Source of the DNA: Elusimicrobiota bacterium
GTDB taxonomy: Bacteria > Elusimicrobiota > Elusimicrobia > FEN-1173
Direction: 5' to 3'
Length of the DNA: 64,000 nucleotides
Assembly: GCA_016706425.1 (NCBI GenBank)
Contig: JADJJR010000001.1
Span: forward strand, 2,170,001-2,234,000
In this document: in pieces, positions 53,408 to 61,206 of the stretch
How the letters are laid out: the number at the start of each line of letters is the position of its first letter
Position numbering within the stretch: position 1 is the first letter of the stretch
Made by a program: the position numbers and the translations under genes
The notes under the pieces: generated by a model
Told to the model about the DNA's origin: nothing
What the model saw: only the letters and a program-made list of their open reading frames with translations
Database searches by the model: none

Positions 53408-53768
53408 GTCGTGCCCCGGCTACAACCGCCGGGGCCTGAAGGCCGGGCCTCCGATGGTCTTGCTTCGGCCCGGCACTCCTGAAGAGGGGGCTCCGCCCCC
53501 TCATTCGTCCACGCTCGCCTTCCCCGCTTCGCGGGGCGGCTCGCTGAACTCCCCCGAAGGGGAACCCAACCCGTGGTCGTGCCCCGGCTACAACCGCCGG
53601 GGCCTGAAGGCCGGGCCTCCGATGGTCTTGCTTCGGCCCGGCACTCCTGAAGAGGGGGCTCCGCCCCCTCATTCGTCCACGCTCGCCTTCCCCGCTTCGC
53701 GGGGCGGCTCGCTGAACTCCCCCGAAGGGGAACCCAACCCGTGGTCGTGCCCCGGCTACAACCGCCGG
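53408..53768. repeat. Perfect 168-bp tandem repeat (2.15 copies)
   Basis: Two identical 168-bp units (53408-53575, 53576-53743) and a 25-bp partial third. Each unit can form five hairpins, for example GAGGGGGC/GCCCCCTC, CCCCGC/GCGGGG and CCCCGGC/GCCGGGG. The array begins 5 nt upstream of the tmRNA 5' end and reaches nearly to the PilZ gene. There is no coding potential I would trust, although frames stay open because the unit is 56 codons long. Confidence 0.9.
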
Positions 53769-53792
53769 AGAACGCCTCTCATTCTAGCATTT

Positions 53793-54128
53793 TTACGACG
53801 AGCTTTCGATGGTGAAGGCCAGCGCGTGGCGGATTTTCCGACGGTCCTCGCCATGGTGGAAGTTGAGCCCGGTCACGTAGGAACCCGCCCCCGGCGTCGT
53901 GCGCGCCACCATCACCGGCACGCGGCGGAACGAAAACCGCCCCGCGATTTCGAAGTCCAAGTAGGCCGTCTGTCCGGCTTCCAACGGTTCCAGGGTTTCG
54001 ATGCACAACCCGGAGTAGCTGATGTCGCGGATGACGACCCGCCCGAGCTTTTCGCCCTGGGCGTCCCGGTACAGGTCCCCCCCCACGAAGAAACTGACGC
54101 GATTGTTGGTGCGTTGATCCAGGATCAT
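53793..54128 (-). CDS. PilZ-domain protein
   Basis: 111 residues, essentially one PilZ domain. The c-di-GMP motifs are R6-x3-R10 (RTNNR) and D35-x-S-x2-G40 (DISYSG), followed by strands to VTGLNFHH. A stand-alone PilZ protein usually acts as a cytoplasmic c-di-GMP sensor. Start ATG overlaps the tadA stop by 4 nt. Confidence 0.88.
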   Translation of the reverse strand: MILDQRTNNRVSFFVGGDLYRDAQGEKLGRVVIRDISYSGLCIETLEPLEAGQTAYLDFEIAGRFSFRRVPVMVARTTPGAGSYVTGLNFHHGEDRRKIRHALAFTIESSS

Positions 54129-54595
54129 GGTCCCCTCCGCGCTTTGAAAAATTGCCGCAACATTCGGCGGGACATCCCCGCCAAAACCCCACCCGTCACC
54201 TCCGCCCGGTGGTTGAGCGACCGGTGCCGCAACAGGTCCATCACCGATCCCCCGGCCCCGGCCTTGGGGTCCACGGCCCCATAAACCACCCGCGGCACCC
54301 GCCCCAGCACGATGGCCCCGGCGCACATGACGCAGGGTTCCAGGGAGGTGTAGAGCGTCGTGTCCAACAGCCGCTCGTGCCTGAGCGCCTTTCCCGCCGC
54401 CCGCAGGGCCAGCACCTCGGCGTGGGCGGAGGGGTCTTTTAATTCCCGAATGCGGTTTCGCCCGCGCGCGATGATTTGCCCCTCCCGGACCACCACCGCG
54501 CCCACCGGCACTTCCTCGGCCCGGGCGGCTTTTCGCGCCTCGGCCAGGGCCGCCCGCATGAACTTCCGGTCCGCAGCCCCCGTGCCCTTCACCAT
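54125..54595 (-). CDS. tadA: tRNA-specific adenosine deaminase
   Basis: 156 residues. Zinc site H58-A-E60 and P87-C88-x2-C91 (HAEVLAL, EPCVMCAGAIVLGRV), with VPVGAVVV at the N-terminus and VYGAVDPKAGA. It deaminates A34 to inosine in tRNA-Arg. The ATG at 54595 overlaps the next upstream gene by 7 nt. Confidence 0.94.
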   Translation of the reverse strand: MVKGTGAADRKFMRAALAEARKAARAEEVPVGAVVVREGQIIARGRNRIRELKDPSAHAEVLALRAAGKALRHERLLDTTLYTSLEPCVMCAGAIVLGRVPRVVYGAVDPKAGAGGSVMDLLRHRSLNHRAEVTGGVLAGMSRRMLRQFFKARRGP

Positions 54596-54861
54596 CGAAC
54601 CGCGAACCGCAACACCACGAAAGACACCGCGAAGGGCAGCGGCAACAGCGCCCAGGTGTACACGTGCTCCCACCGATGGGCGTAGGCCCCCACCATCACC
54701 GCCGCGCCGACGAAACAAACGCCCAGCAGGACGTAGATCGACGCCGTCAAAAACGTTTCCAACCGCCGTCCGGCCTCCGCCCCCGGAGCGGAGAAGACGA
54801 TCATCATGAAATACACCAGGGCCTGCGTCGACAGGGCCAAGAGCGCCAGCGCGAGCTTCAC
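54589..54861 (-). CDS. Small three-helix membrane protein
   Basis: 90 residues from a GTG preceded by GGTGGGG. Three hydrophobic segments (about 3-25, 36-60, 68-87). No family recognised. Overlap with tadA suggests co-translation. Confidence 0.6.
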   Translation of the reverse strand: MKLALALLALSTQALVYFMMIVFSAPGAEAGRRLETFLTASIYVLLGVCFVGAAVMVGAYAHRWEHVYTWALLPLPFAVSFVVLRFAVRW

Positions 54862-54873
54862 GGGGTCCCCACC

Positions 54874-55905
54874 TTAAAAATCGGCGGGGCTTCGAACCCC
54901 TTTGGCGCCGCTGTTCAAAACACGGGTGTAAACCATCGTCGTGCTCACGGCCTTGTGCCCCAACAATTCTTGAACCGTGCGGACGTCGTAACCGGCTTCC
55001 AACAAATGGGTGGCGAAACTGTGGCGGAAGGTGTGCACGGTGGCGGGCTTCTCGAGGCCCGCCCGGCGGACGGCTTTTTTGACCGCGGTTTGCAGGGTCG
55101 TCTCGTGGATGTGGTGCCGGCGGACCACGCCCGGGGCGTCTTCCGATAGGGATTTGGAGGGGAACACGTACTGCCATCCCCAATCCTTGAGCACGGTCGG
55201 GGGCTTTTGCTCCAACGCGAGGGGCAGCGCCACCGCACCGTTCCCTTCGGCCAGATCCATTTCGTGCAACCGCTTTACCTGGGCGAGGTGGGCCTCAAGT
55301 TCGGTGCGGGAGGTCCGCGGGAGCATCGTGAACCGGTCTTTTTCCCCTTTCCCGTCGCGGACGACGATTTGATTGAGCTGGAAATCCACGTCCCGCACCC
55401 GCAGGCGCACCAACTCCATGAGCCGAAGGCCTGTCCCGTAAAGCAACACCCCCATCAGGTGGAAACGCCCCTCCAGACAGTCGATGACTTTCCGCGCTTC
55501 CTCCGGGGACAACACCAAGGGCCGCCGGTCGGTCTTTGGGGCCCGATCGAATTCACCGATGTCACCGAGGTCTTTTTGCAAGACCCGCTTGTAGAGGAAA
55601 AGGAGCGCGTTCAAGGCCTGGTTCTGCGTCGCCGCCGACACTTTTTGGTCAACGGCCAAATGGGTTAAAAAGGCCCGCACCTCCACCGCCCCCATGTCCT
55701 TGGGAGAACGTTTCGCTTGGGTGAACAAAAGATACCGCTTCACCCAATCCAGATAGGTTTGTTCGGTTCGCAGGGAGTATTGAAGGGTTCGAATCTTTTC
55801 CCGCGCCTGGTCCAATAGCTGGGGCGCGCGGGCGGGCTCGGATTCCAGCCCCTGGATGGGCACCCGTTGATTGGGAAGAAAAGGAATAATCCGTGCTGAG
55901 GACAA
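54874..55905 (-). CDS. intI: Integron integrase
   Basis: 343 residues, close to IntI1 (337). Tyrosine recombinase residues: R161 in GTGLRLMEL, HTFRHSFATHLLEAG, LGHKAVSTTMVYTRV with the Tyr nucleophile. The IntI-specific insertion is present between the two Arg boxes (WGWQYVFPSK, GVVRRHHIHETTLQ), which separates it from XerC/D. TTG start with AGGAGG 5 nt before it. It faces away from its cassette, the normal integron layout. It should recombine folded attC with attI. Confidence 0.95.
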   Translation of the reverse strand: MSSARIIPFLPNQRVPIQGLESEPARAPQLLDQAREKIRTLQYSLRTEQTYLDWVKRYLLFTQAKRSPKDMGAVEVRAFLTHLAVDQKVSAATQNQALNALLFLYKRVLQKDLGDIGEFDRAPKTDRRPLVLSPEEARKVIDCLEGRFHLMGVLLYGTGLRLMELVRLRVRDVDFQLNQIVVRDGKGEKDRFTMLPRTSRTELEAHLAQVKRLHEMDLAEGNGAVALPLALEQKPPTVLKDWGWQYVFPSKSLSEDAPGVVRRHHIHETTLQTAVKKAVRRAGLEKPATVHTFRHSFATHLLEAGYDVRTVQELLGHKAVSTTMVYTRVLNSGAKGVRSPADF

Positions 55906-55927
55906 AGGAACCTCCTGGGGATCTCCC

Positions 55928-55955
55928 TTGCATACTACTAAATATGCTGTATAAT
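55928..55955 (+). promoter_or_regulatory. Pc-like cassette promoter
   Basis: TTGCAT (55928-55933), 16 nt, perfect TATAAT (55950-55955), pointing toward the cassette. Its -10 lies inside the LexA-like operator. Confidence 0.55.
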
Positions 55956-55965
55956 TTCACAGCAT
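55944..55965. promoter_or_regulatory. LexA-type SOS operator
   Basis: CTGT-N8-ACAG (55947-55962) extended to 7-bp perfect arms ATGCTGT/ACAGCAT. This is the E. coli-type SOS consensus. It lies about 40 nt before the intI start, where LexA represses integron integrases in known cases. Confidence 0.7.
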
Positions 55966-55980
55966 TAGAGTATATAAATC

Positions 55981-56040
55981 TGTTCGGATAGCGTTTATAA
56001 AAAAACAATGCGGCCCGCCGCTGAATTCTAACGTTAGGGG
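55981..56040 (+). other. attI recombination site (candidate)
   Basis: Region between the promoter/operator and the cassette. The crossover core is GTTAGG at 56033-56038, set in the perfect palindrome CTAACGTTAG (56028-56037). CCGCTGAA just before it resembles the 3' half of the attC site at 56446. Exact left boundary unknown. Confidence 0.55.
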
Positions 56041-56046
56041 AAAAAT

Positions 56047-56388
56047 TTGAAAAGGCTTTCGGACCTTGATCCCAATTTGGGAGCCGACTTGGTTCGGCGA
56101 CTAAATGCGGTTGGCCACACAGCATTAGCAAACGACCTGGCGCAGGCCATCGTCACTCGCGTCACATACGATTCGTCGGTTGGCGCCGGATACATATGTC
56201 TTGAATCTTCGCGCCCACTTAACTCGGTTGAGGCTAGTGTAATTGGCCTAAAGCACGGCGAAACCATACTGCTTGACGATACTGCCTCATTGAATGTGGA
56301 TGCGGATAATTTTGGCCGAATCCGAGGTGTCGAACTACTCGGATATGGAGACGTTCTGAAAAAATTGCAGATGCAACTTGTCCCCTAA
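56047..56388 (+). CDS. Integron gene cassette: DUF2283-like protein
   Basis: 113 residues from a TTG; the ribosome site GGGGA comes from the attI core. VTYDSSVGAGYICLE, GETILLDDTASLNVDADNFGRIRGVELLG matches the general DUF2283 pattern (a small fold with LDD...N.D..G...GIEIL), preceded by about 40 helical residues. Function unknown. Base composition is about half GC, clearly lower than the flanks, consistent with recent capture. The TAA stop is part of the attC core. Confidence 0.75.
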   Translation: MKRLSDLDPNLGADLVRRLNAVGHTALANDLAQAIVTRVTYDSSVGAGYICLESSRPLNSVEASVIGLKHGETILLDDTASLNVDADNFGRIRGVELLGYGDVLKKLQMQLVP

Positions 56389-56446
56389 CCAGTCGTTTCA
56401 GCGGACGGATCACGCGGCGACCCGCCGCTGAAATTTGATGTTAGGA
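56385..56446 (+). other. attC site of the cassette
   Basis: 62 bp. Outer cores CTAAC (56385-56389) and GTTAG (56440-56444) are inverse; inside them TTTCAGCGG pairs perfectly with CCGCTGAAA, around a 20-nt loop region. This is the layout of a short attC hairpin recognised as single strand by IntI. Confidence 0.75.
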
Positions 56447-56452
56447 GATCCC

Positions 56453-57229
56453 ATGAAGAAAGCCTTCGCCCTTGTTCTTGCCTTGATCGCCCTGGCGCCG
56501 CTGCACGCCGGGTGGAAAAAGACCGTGACGAAAGGCGGCAAGACCACCGTTACCGGCGACGCCGAAACCATGGCCCGCCATGAAAATCAAGAGCGGGCGC
56601 GCGCCGCCTACGAGAAGGACATCGCCTCGGCGCCGCGGCGCGGGCCCACCGACCCCATCGCCGTCACCCTGCTCACCCCCGTCTGGGACGGCGAGTACCG
56701 CAACGAAAACCACGAGCGGGCGAACCAAATGCTCTTGAACGAATTCAAAAACGACCCCGTCCTGCGGGTGACGCAGGTCACGATCCCCCGCGCCACGGGG
56801 CGCGATTCCGGCGCGGACACCGACTTGGCGGCCGAGGCCTCCCGCCGGGGCAAGGGCGGCGACGTTTTCGTGTCCACCTTCCTCGGCACCGAGGCCGCCC
56901 TGGGACGCAAAAAAGACGGCAAGCGGGCCGTGGGCCAGGCCATCGTCTACAAGGCCCGGGTGTTTTCCCCCTACGCGGCGGACGGCAAGGAAGCCAAGGA
57001 GCTCGGCAACCTTCTGCAGACCACACAAATGGTGAAAAAACTGGCGGTGGAGACCCGCGCGCTGATTGTGAACGACCTGGGCCCCCGGTTGCCCGCCCCC
57101 GCCGCCGTGGAGGAGATCAACAAGAAACACATGACCGGCGGCCTGGGCGAACAGGCGGGCATCGAGCCGGGGGACGACGCGAAAACCGTGCTCAAAAAAC
57201 TTTTTAAACCCATGGCGAAACCCGAATGA
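56453..57229 (+). CDS. Hypothetical secreted protein after the attC site
   Basis: 258 residues. Signal peptide MKKAFALVLALIALAPLHA, then a mature domain with VTLLTPVWDGEYRN, DVFVSTFLGTEAALG and VKKLAVETRALIVNDLGPRLP, possibly a CsgG/TolB-like lipoprotein-associated fold, but I am not sure. AGGAG of the attC core serves as ribosome site. No second attC follows it and its GC content matches the chromosome, so it is either a cassette that lost its site or the original flank. Confidence 0.7.
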   Translation: MKKAFALVLALIALAPLHAGWKKTVTKGGKTTVTGDAETMARHENQERARAAYEKDIASAPRRGPTDPIAVTLLTPVWDGEYRNENHERANQMLLNEFKNDPVLRVTQVTIPRATGRDSGADTDLAAEASRRGKGGDVFVSTFLGTEAALGRKKDGKRAVGQAIVYKARVFSPYAADGKEAKELGNLLQTTQMVKKLAVETRALIVNDLGPRLPAPAAVEEINKKHMTGGLGEQAGIEPGDDAKTVLKKLFKPMAKPE

Positions 57230-57543
57230 TCGATGGGACAACGCGCGTTTTCCCCGCGAACCCGTTCCGGCGGCGAATCTTGACCACGCTGTTGCCGATT
57301 TCCCTTTTGGGCGGTCTGGGCGCGACCCTGACCTTGATCGAGAAGAAGCTGTCCCCGACCGGGGTGGCCCTGGTCTTGGCGGCGGTGGGCGTTGTCGAAG
57401 TGTTCATCATTCGAAACATACTCCAGACCGCCCGTTGCCCGGGATGCGGGTTTGAAACCCGCCGCGCGGAAACCCCCTCGCTCCACTACCCCTGCCCGAT
57501 TTGCCGCGTCCGTTGGACGAACCCCGCGCGATCCCAAGGTTGA
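57226..57543 (+). CDS. Small membrane protein with zinc-ribbon tail
   Basis: 105 residues: two hydrophobic helices (about 17-35 and 45-63), then CPGC...CPIC, a likely Zn ribbon on the cytoplasmic side. ATG overlaps the previous stop (ATGA). Function unknown. Confidence 0.65.
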   Translation: MIDGTTRVFPANPFRRRILTTLLPISLLGGLGATLTLIEKKLSPTGVALVLAAVGVVEVFIIRNILQTARCPGCGFETRRAETPSLHYPCPICRVRWTNPARSQG

Positions 57544-57551
57544 GCGAATTT

Positions 57552-58106
57552 ATGAATCAAATCGTTTTCGTTAAAACCCCCGAAGGCCCCGTCAAAGCCG
57601 ACGACTTTATCGCCGCCCTGTCGCCCGCGCTTAAAAACGCTTTCGCCACGCTGGTCCAACAACTATCAACTCAACTCGCCATTGACGCCCCGCGTGCCTA
57701 CCGCCACGAAAATGGCGATTGGTCCGTTTGGTTGGAAGACGAGAAAGGGGATCGGCACAACTTCGTGCTCTACATAAGCCCTCTCTCCTCAAAAAAGGAA
57801 CCACCGGCGGCGCTCCGAGAACGCTTCGTGAAATTCGGCCTCGATGTGCCGTTGGCGAACGCCCGACCCGGGGAAACGGAATGGGTGGATGCGACGGAAT
57901 ACATTCGCGCACAATTCTCCGGCACGGTCCAGGCTCAGCTTTTAGCGGCCTTGCGGCGGGCGGAAAAGGGCCTGCCCGCCTTCGACGGGTCCATTGAAGA
58001 AACCAGTGACGGCGTGATCCTTCGGGCCCTGAAGGACGGGGCGGGCCGACAACAATTTCAGGCCGAGTTGCGGTTGAAGCGCGCGCCCTCTGGCCTGGAT
58101 GCCTAG
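57552..58106 (+). CDS. Hypothetical soluble protein
   Basis: 184 residues. No signal or membrane segment. VWLEDEKGDRHNFVLYIS and EWVDATEYIRAQFSGTVQAQL suggest an alpha/beta cytoplasmic protein. Not recognised. An in-frame ATG at 57501 would overlap the upstream gene by 43 nt, so 57552 is preferred. Confidence 0.55.
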   Translation: MNQIVFVKTPEGPVKADDFIAALSPALKNAFATLVQQLSTQLAIDAPRAYRHENGDWSVWLEDEKGDRHNFVLYISPLSSKKEPPAALRERFVKFGLDVPLANARPGETEWVDATEYIRAQFSGTVQAQLLAALRRAEKGLPAFDGSIEETSDGVILRALKDGAGRQQFQAELRLKRAPSGLDA

Positions 58107-58117
58107 GGCATGAACCG

Positions 58118-59095
58118 ATGATTCCCGGGGTTGTCATCAGGGCCGAGACTCCCAAAGATCACCGCGCCATCACCGAGGTGACGGTCGCGGCGTTCAAAAC
58201 CCTGGAAGTCAGCCGTCACACGGAACAGTTCATCATCGACGCACTGCGCGCTGACAAGGCGCTCGCGCTGTCCCTGGTCGCGGAGACCGGGGGCCGGGTG
58301 ATCGGGCACATCGCCTTTTCGCCCGTGACTCTTTCCGGCGGGACGCCGAGCTGGTATGGCCTGGGCCCTGTCTCTGTTCTGCCGGGGCATCAACGGCGGG
58401 GCATTGGCGCGGCGTTGATTCATGAGGGCCTGGCGCGTTTGAAGGCCATGAAAGCGCGAGGCTGCTGCCTTGTGGGCCATCCCGGATACTACGCCAAATT
58501 CGGCTTTAAAAACCCGACGGGGCTTTCCCTTCCGGGCGTACCGCCCGAGGTTTTTTTCGCCCTGTCTTTTGATGGACGCGTTCCACAGGGGACCGTGGCT
58601 TTCCACAAAGGGTTCACGGCGGAGGGCCCGCGGGAAAGCCCTTCCCCTGCGAAATCCGGTAATTCCTGGAGAAAGCCGGCCTTGTTCCTCGCGGCGGCCG
58701 CCTTGGCCCTGGCGATGGTCGCGCGCGGGTGGTTGGCGCTTCCCCACCGGCAAGGCCCCGCCCGCCGGGTTTCCGACGCGTTTGTCCAACTCTGCCAGGA
58801 CCGGGATTACAAAAACGCCCATGCCTTAACGGTGAAAACCGGTTACGTGGGGGGCTCGCTAGAGGATTTCGTCCTCAAAGTTCAAAAAGAGAACTTTGAT
58901 CCATCCCCGATTTTCCAATCCACCCACCCGCCGCAAACGAATGGGAACCGCCTCCGACGATGGCTTACGGGGCAGGACGTGAACATGGCGCGACTCACCA
59001 TCGAATACACCGGCGGGTGCTTGCTGGGAATTCATTTGTTGCGCACGGAGGAAGATCGCTGGGCGGTGTACAAGTTTGGATGCCACGCCGGTTGA
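58118..59095 (+). CDS. GNAT acetyltransferase fused to a membrane-anchored C-terminal domain
   Basis: 325 residues. Residues 1-165 are a YhbS-like GNAT domain (VIRAETPKDHRAI, GLGPVSVLPGHQRRGIGAALI acetyl-CoA loop, GHPGYYAKFGF). A Lys/Arg-flanked helix at about 186-206 follows, then about 115 residues (VSDAFVQLCQDRDYKNAHALT, LTIEYTGGC) that resemble an NTF2-like or DUF4864-type fold. The helix would place the two domains on opposite sides of the membrane. One frame, no sign of assembly error. Confidence 0.75.
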   Translation: MIPGVVIRAETPKDHRAITEVTVAAFKTLEVSRHTEQFIIDALRADKALALSLVAETGGRVIGHIAFSPVTLSGGTPSWYGLGPVSVLPGHQRRGIGAALIHEGLARLKAMKARGCCLVGHPGYYAKFGFKNPTGLSLPGVPPEVFFALSFDGRVPQGTVAFHKGFTAEGPRESPSPAKSGNSWRKPALFLAAAALALAMVARGWLALPHRQGPARRVSDAFVQLCQDRDYKNAHALTVKTGYVGGSLEDFVLKVQKENFDPSPIFQSTHPPQTNGNRLRRWLTGQDVNMARLTIEYTGGCLLGIHLLRTEEDRWAVYKFGCHAG

Positions 59096-59158
59096 GCGGG
59101 GCTTGGCCCCCGACCCTTGCGCCCGCTGGGTCCGCCGGGTTGTGGTATGCTTACGGGC

Positions 59159-59488
59159 ATGGACCCCGCGATGAAAAAATCCGTTGTTTGGGGATGGCTG
59201 TTGGTGCTTTCGCCCGTGCTCGCCTTCGGCGCGCTGGCCGTTTTGCATCCCCTCGGGGACCCGCAAGAGTCGGGAAACAACCTCGTCCGATTGTTGGATT
59301 TAATGGGGACCTATTGGATCCGCGAAGGCCTGCCCGTTCCCCCGCCGCTTCTGGCGGCGGGCGAGGCGCTCGCGCTCGGCATGTACCGGCGGACGCCTTC
59401 GGCTCGGCCGGTGGCGTGGACGGGCGGGGCGCTGTTGGCCCTCTGGCTCGTCCTGATGGGAATCCCGTTCCTCATTCACGTCAATTAG
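59159..59488 (+). CDS. Small membrane protein
   Basis: 109 residues (alternative ATG at 59171). Three hydrophobic stretches, none with a known motif. It precedes the PH-domain gene by 9 nt. Confidence 0.55.
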   Translation: MDPAMKKSVVWGWLLVLSPVLAFGALAVLHPLGDPQESGNNLVRLLDLMGTYWIREGLPVPPPLLAAGEALALGMYRRTPSARPVAWTGGALLALWLVLMGIPFLIHVN

Positions 59489-59497
59489 GAGATCGCC

Positions 59498-60061
59498 ATG
59501 AACACCAACGACATCCCGTTTGATTTGATTCAACGCGTGCAGCCCCAACTCCAGGGCGGCGAGGGGATCCGCTGGATCGCCCCCGCCAACCCCCGCATGG
59601 CCTTGATGGGCGGGCTGGCCCTCTGGCTGTTCGCCATCCCCTGGACGGCCTTCGCGTTGTTTTGGATGGCCGGGGCGGCCGGGTTCAAGACGCCGAACTT
59701 CAAAAGCCCGGCGGCGCTGTTCCCTCTCTTTGGGCTGCCCTTCGTGCTCATCGGCCTGGCCATGCTGGCCTCGCCGATTTTCCTGTACCGCAAGGCGAAA
59801 CGCACCTTCTACATCATCACCGACCGCCGGGCGGTGATTTTTGAGGACGGCCCCACCGTGAAAATACAATCCTTCGGGCCGCCACAACTTCAGAACATCG
59901 AGCGGATCCAATCCCCCGATGGATCGGGATCTCTGATTTTCACCGAGCGGCGCACCGGGCGAAACGGCCGCGGGCTCAAAATCGGTTTCCTGGGCATCAA
60001 GGACGTCCAGCACGCCGAGGCCCTGCTGATGGACCTGGTGACCAAGGCGGAGCGGTCGTGA
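59498..60061 (+). CDS. Bacterial PH-domain membrane protein
   Basis: 187 residues. Two membrane helices (about 35-58, 70-93) are followed by a PH-like domain (FYIITDRRAVIFE, LQNIERIQSPDGSGSLIFTE, FLGIKDVQHAEALL), as in the bPH_2/DUF304 group. Role unknown. The end overlaps the TspO gene by 4 nt. Confidence 0.75.
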   Translation: MNTNDIPFDLIQRVQPQLQGGEGIRWIAPANPRMALMGGLALWLFAIPWTAFALFWMAGAAGFKTPNFKSPAALFPLFGLPFVLIGLAMLASPIFLYRKAKRTFYIITDRRAVIFEDGPTVKIQSFGPPQLQNIERIQSPDGSGSLIFTERRTGRNGRGLKIGFLGIKDVQHAEALLMDLVTKAERS

Positions 60062-60549
60062 AGCGGGCCGTCCTGGGTCTATTGGGCTGGGCCGCGGTGG
60101 TTTTCACGGCGGCGGGCGTCGGGGCCGTCGCCTCCGCCCGTGCCGCCGATTTTTACCACAGCCTCGTCCGCCCGGTGTGGGCGCCGCCGGCCGAATGGTT
60201 CGGCCCGGTGTGGACAACGCTGTTCGTCCTGATGGCCCTCGCGGCGTGGCTGGTCTGGCGCCCCAAGGGGTTCGGCGGGGCGCCGGTGGCGCTGGGCCTC
60301 TTCGTCCTTCAACTGGTTTTCAACGCGGCCTGGAGCTGGCTGTTTTTCGTTAAGAAATGGGGCGCCCTCGCGTTCCTGGATATCCTTGTGCTGTGGGTTT
60401 TGATCGCGGCGACGACGGCGCTCTTTTGGCGTCGCCGCCCGCTGGCCGGCGCCCTCCTGGTCCCTTACCTGGGGTGGGTCACCTTCGCTCTTTTCTTAAG
60501 CCGCGCGGTGTGGCGGTTAAACCCCGCGTTGCTGGGCGGCGGGGCCTGA
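60058..60549 (+). CDS. TspO/MBR family membrane protein
   Basis: 163 residues, five helices. RPVWAPPAEWFGPVWTTLFVLM and LVFNAAWSWLFF are the signature loops of TspO. These proteins bind tetrapyrroles or steroids and act in stress signalling. GTG start inside the previous stop overlap. Confidence 0.88.
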   Translation: MKRAVLGLLGWAAVVFTAAGVGAVASARAADFYHSLVRPVWAPPAEWFGPVWTTLFVLMALAAWLVWRPKGFGGAPVALGLFVLQLVFNAAWSWLFFVKKWGALAFLDILVLWVLIAATTALFWRRRPLAGALLVPYLGWVTFALFLSRAVWRLNPALLGGGA

Positions 60550-60557
60550 GAACACGG

Positions 60558-61103
60558 GTGACTCCGCGCGGCGCGGTGTTCCTGGGGGTCTTGGCGTTGA
60601 CGGCGCCGGCGCGGGCGGATTTTTATCGTTGGACGGACGCCGAGGGGAGCCAACACGTCACGACCGAACCGCCCCCGACGAACGCCGGGAAGATCAAAAA
60701 AACCGAAAGCCGCCACGCGTCGAAACAGGGGACGCCGACGAGAACGACCGGGAACGTTTTGAATGACGCGGGGGTGTTGACCGGGCCGGGGGCCATCAAC
60801 ACGTTTCCGGTCAGCCCCGACGGCTCCAAAACCGACCGCCCGCTGGACAACCTGCAACCCAAGGGCGGTCTCTCGGTGGAGATTTACAGCGCGGCCTGGT
60901 GCGGGTGGTGCACAAAAGCCAAAGCCTATTTCCAGTCCAAGGGGGTGTCCTACCGGGAGTACGACATCGACCGCGATGCGGCGGCCCACGCCCGTTTAAA
61001 ATCCCTCAATCCCAGCGAGGGCATCCCCGTCACCGTGATCAACGGCCAAACCATCCGGGGTTACAACCCCTCCGCGTTCGACACCGCCCTCCGGAACAAC
61101 TAA
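60558..61103 (+). CDS. Secreted DUF4124-glutaredoxin protein
   Basis: 181 residues from a GTG. Signal peptide 1-20, then DFYRWTDAEGSQHVT (DUF4124 start), a Pro/Thr-rich linker, and a glutaredoxin domain with C115-x2-C118 (AAWCGWCTK), GIPVTVI cis-Pro and GYNPSAF. Periplasmic thiol-disulfide function is likely. Confidence 0.82.
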   Translation: MTPRGAVFLGVLALTAPARADFYRWTDAEGSQHVTTEPPPTNAGKIKKTESRHASKQGTPTRTTGNVLNDAGVLTGPGAINTFPVSPDGSKTDRPLDNLQPKGGLSVEIYSAAWCGWCTKAKAYFQSKGVSYREYDIDRDAAAHARLKSLNPSEGIPVTVINGQTIRGYNPSAFDTALRNN

Positions 61104-61152
61104 CGCGCCAACTCAATCGATCGGCGGACAACCGTTATTAACAACGCCGGGG

Positions 61153-61189
61153 AAAAAAAGTCCGGCCCCCCCTGCGAGGGACCGGACTT
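61153..61189 (-). terminator. Rho-independent terminator of serC
   Basis: AAGTCCGG/CCGGACTT stem (61158-61165, 61182-61189) with seven T residues following on the minus strand. Confidence 0.75.
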
Positions 61190-61206
61190 CCGGAATTCGG
61201 GGCTCG

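Noticed and set aside
53408..53768. CRISPR array
   Set aside because: The 168-bp units are contiguous with no unique spacers.
53454..54284. Plus-strand frame with two identical 56-residue repeats
   Set aside because: The repetition is just the 168-bp DNA repeat (56 codons) read through; the sequence is low complexity and continues antisense of PilZ and tadA.
57226..57560. attC after the 56453 gene
   Set aside because: No AAC/GTT core pair or hairpin found, so that gene is not called a cassette.
59484..59500. Second attC site (TTAGGAGATC also precedes the ATG at 59498)
   Set aside because: It is only a stop codon plus ribosome site; no inverted partner core or hairpin is present upstream.
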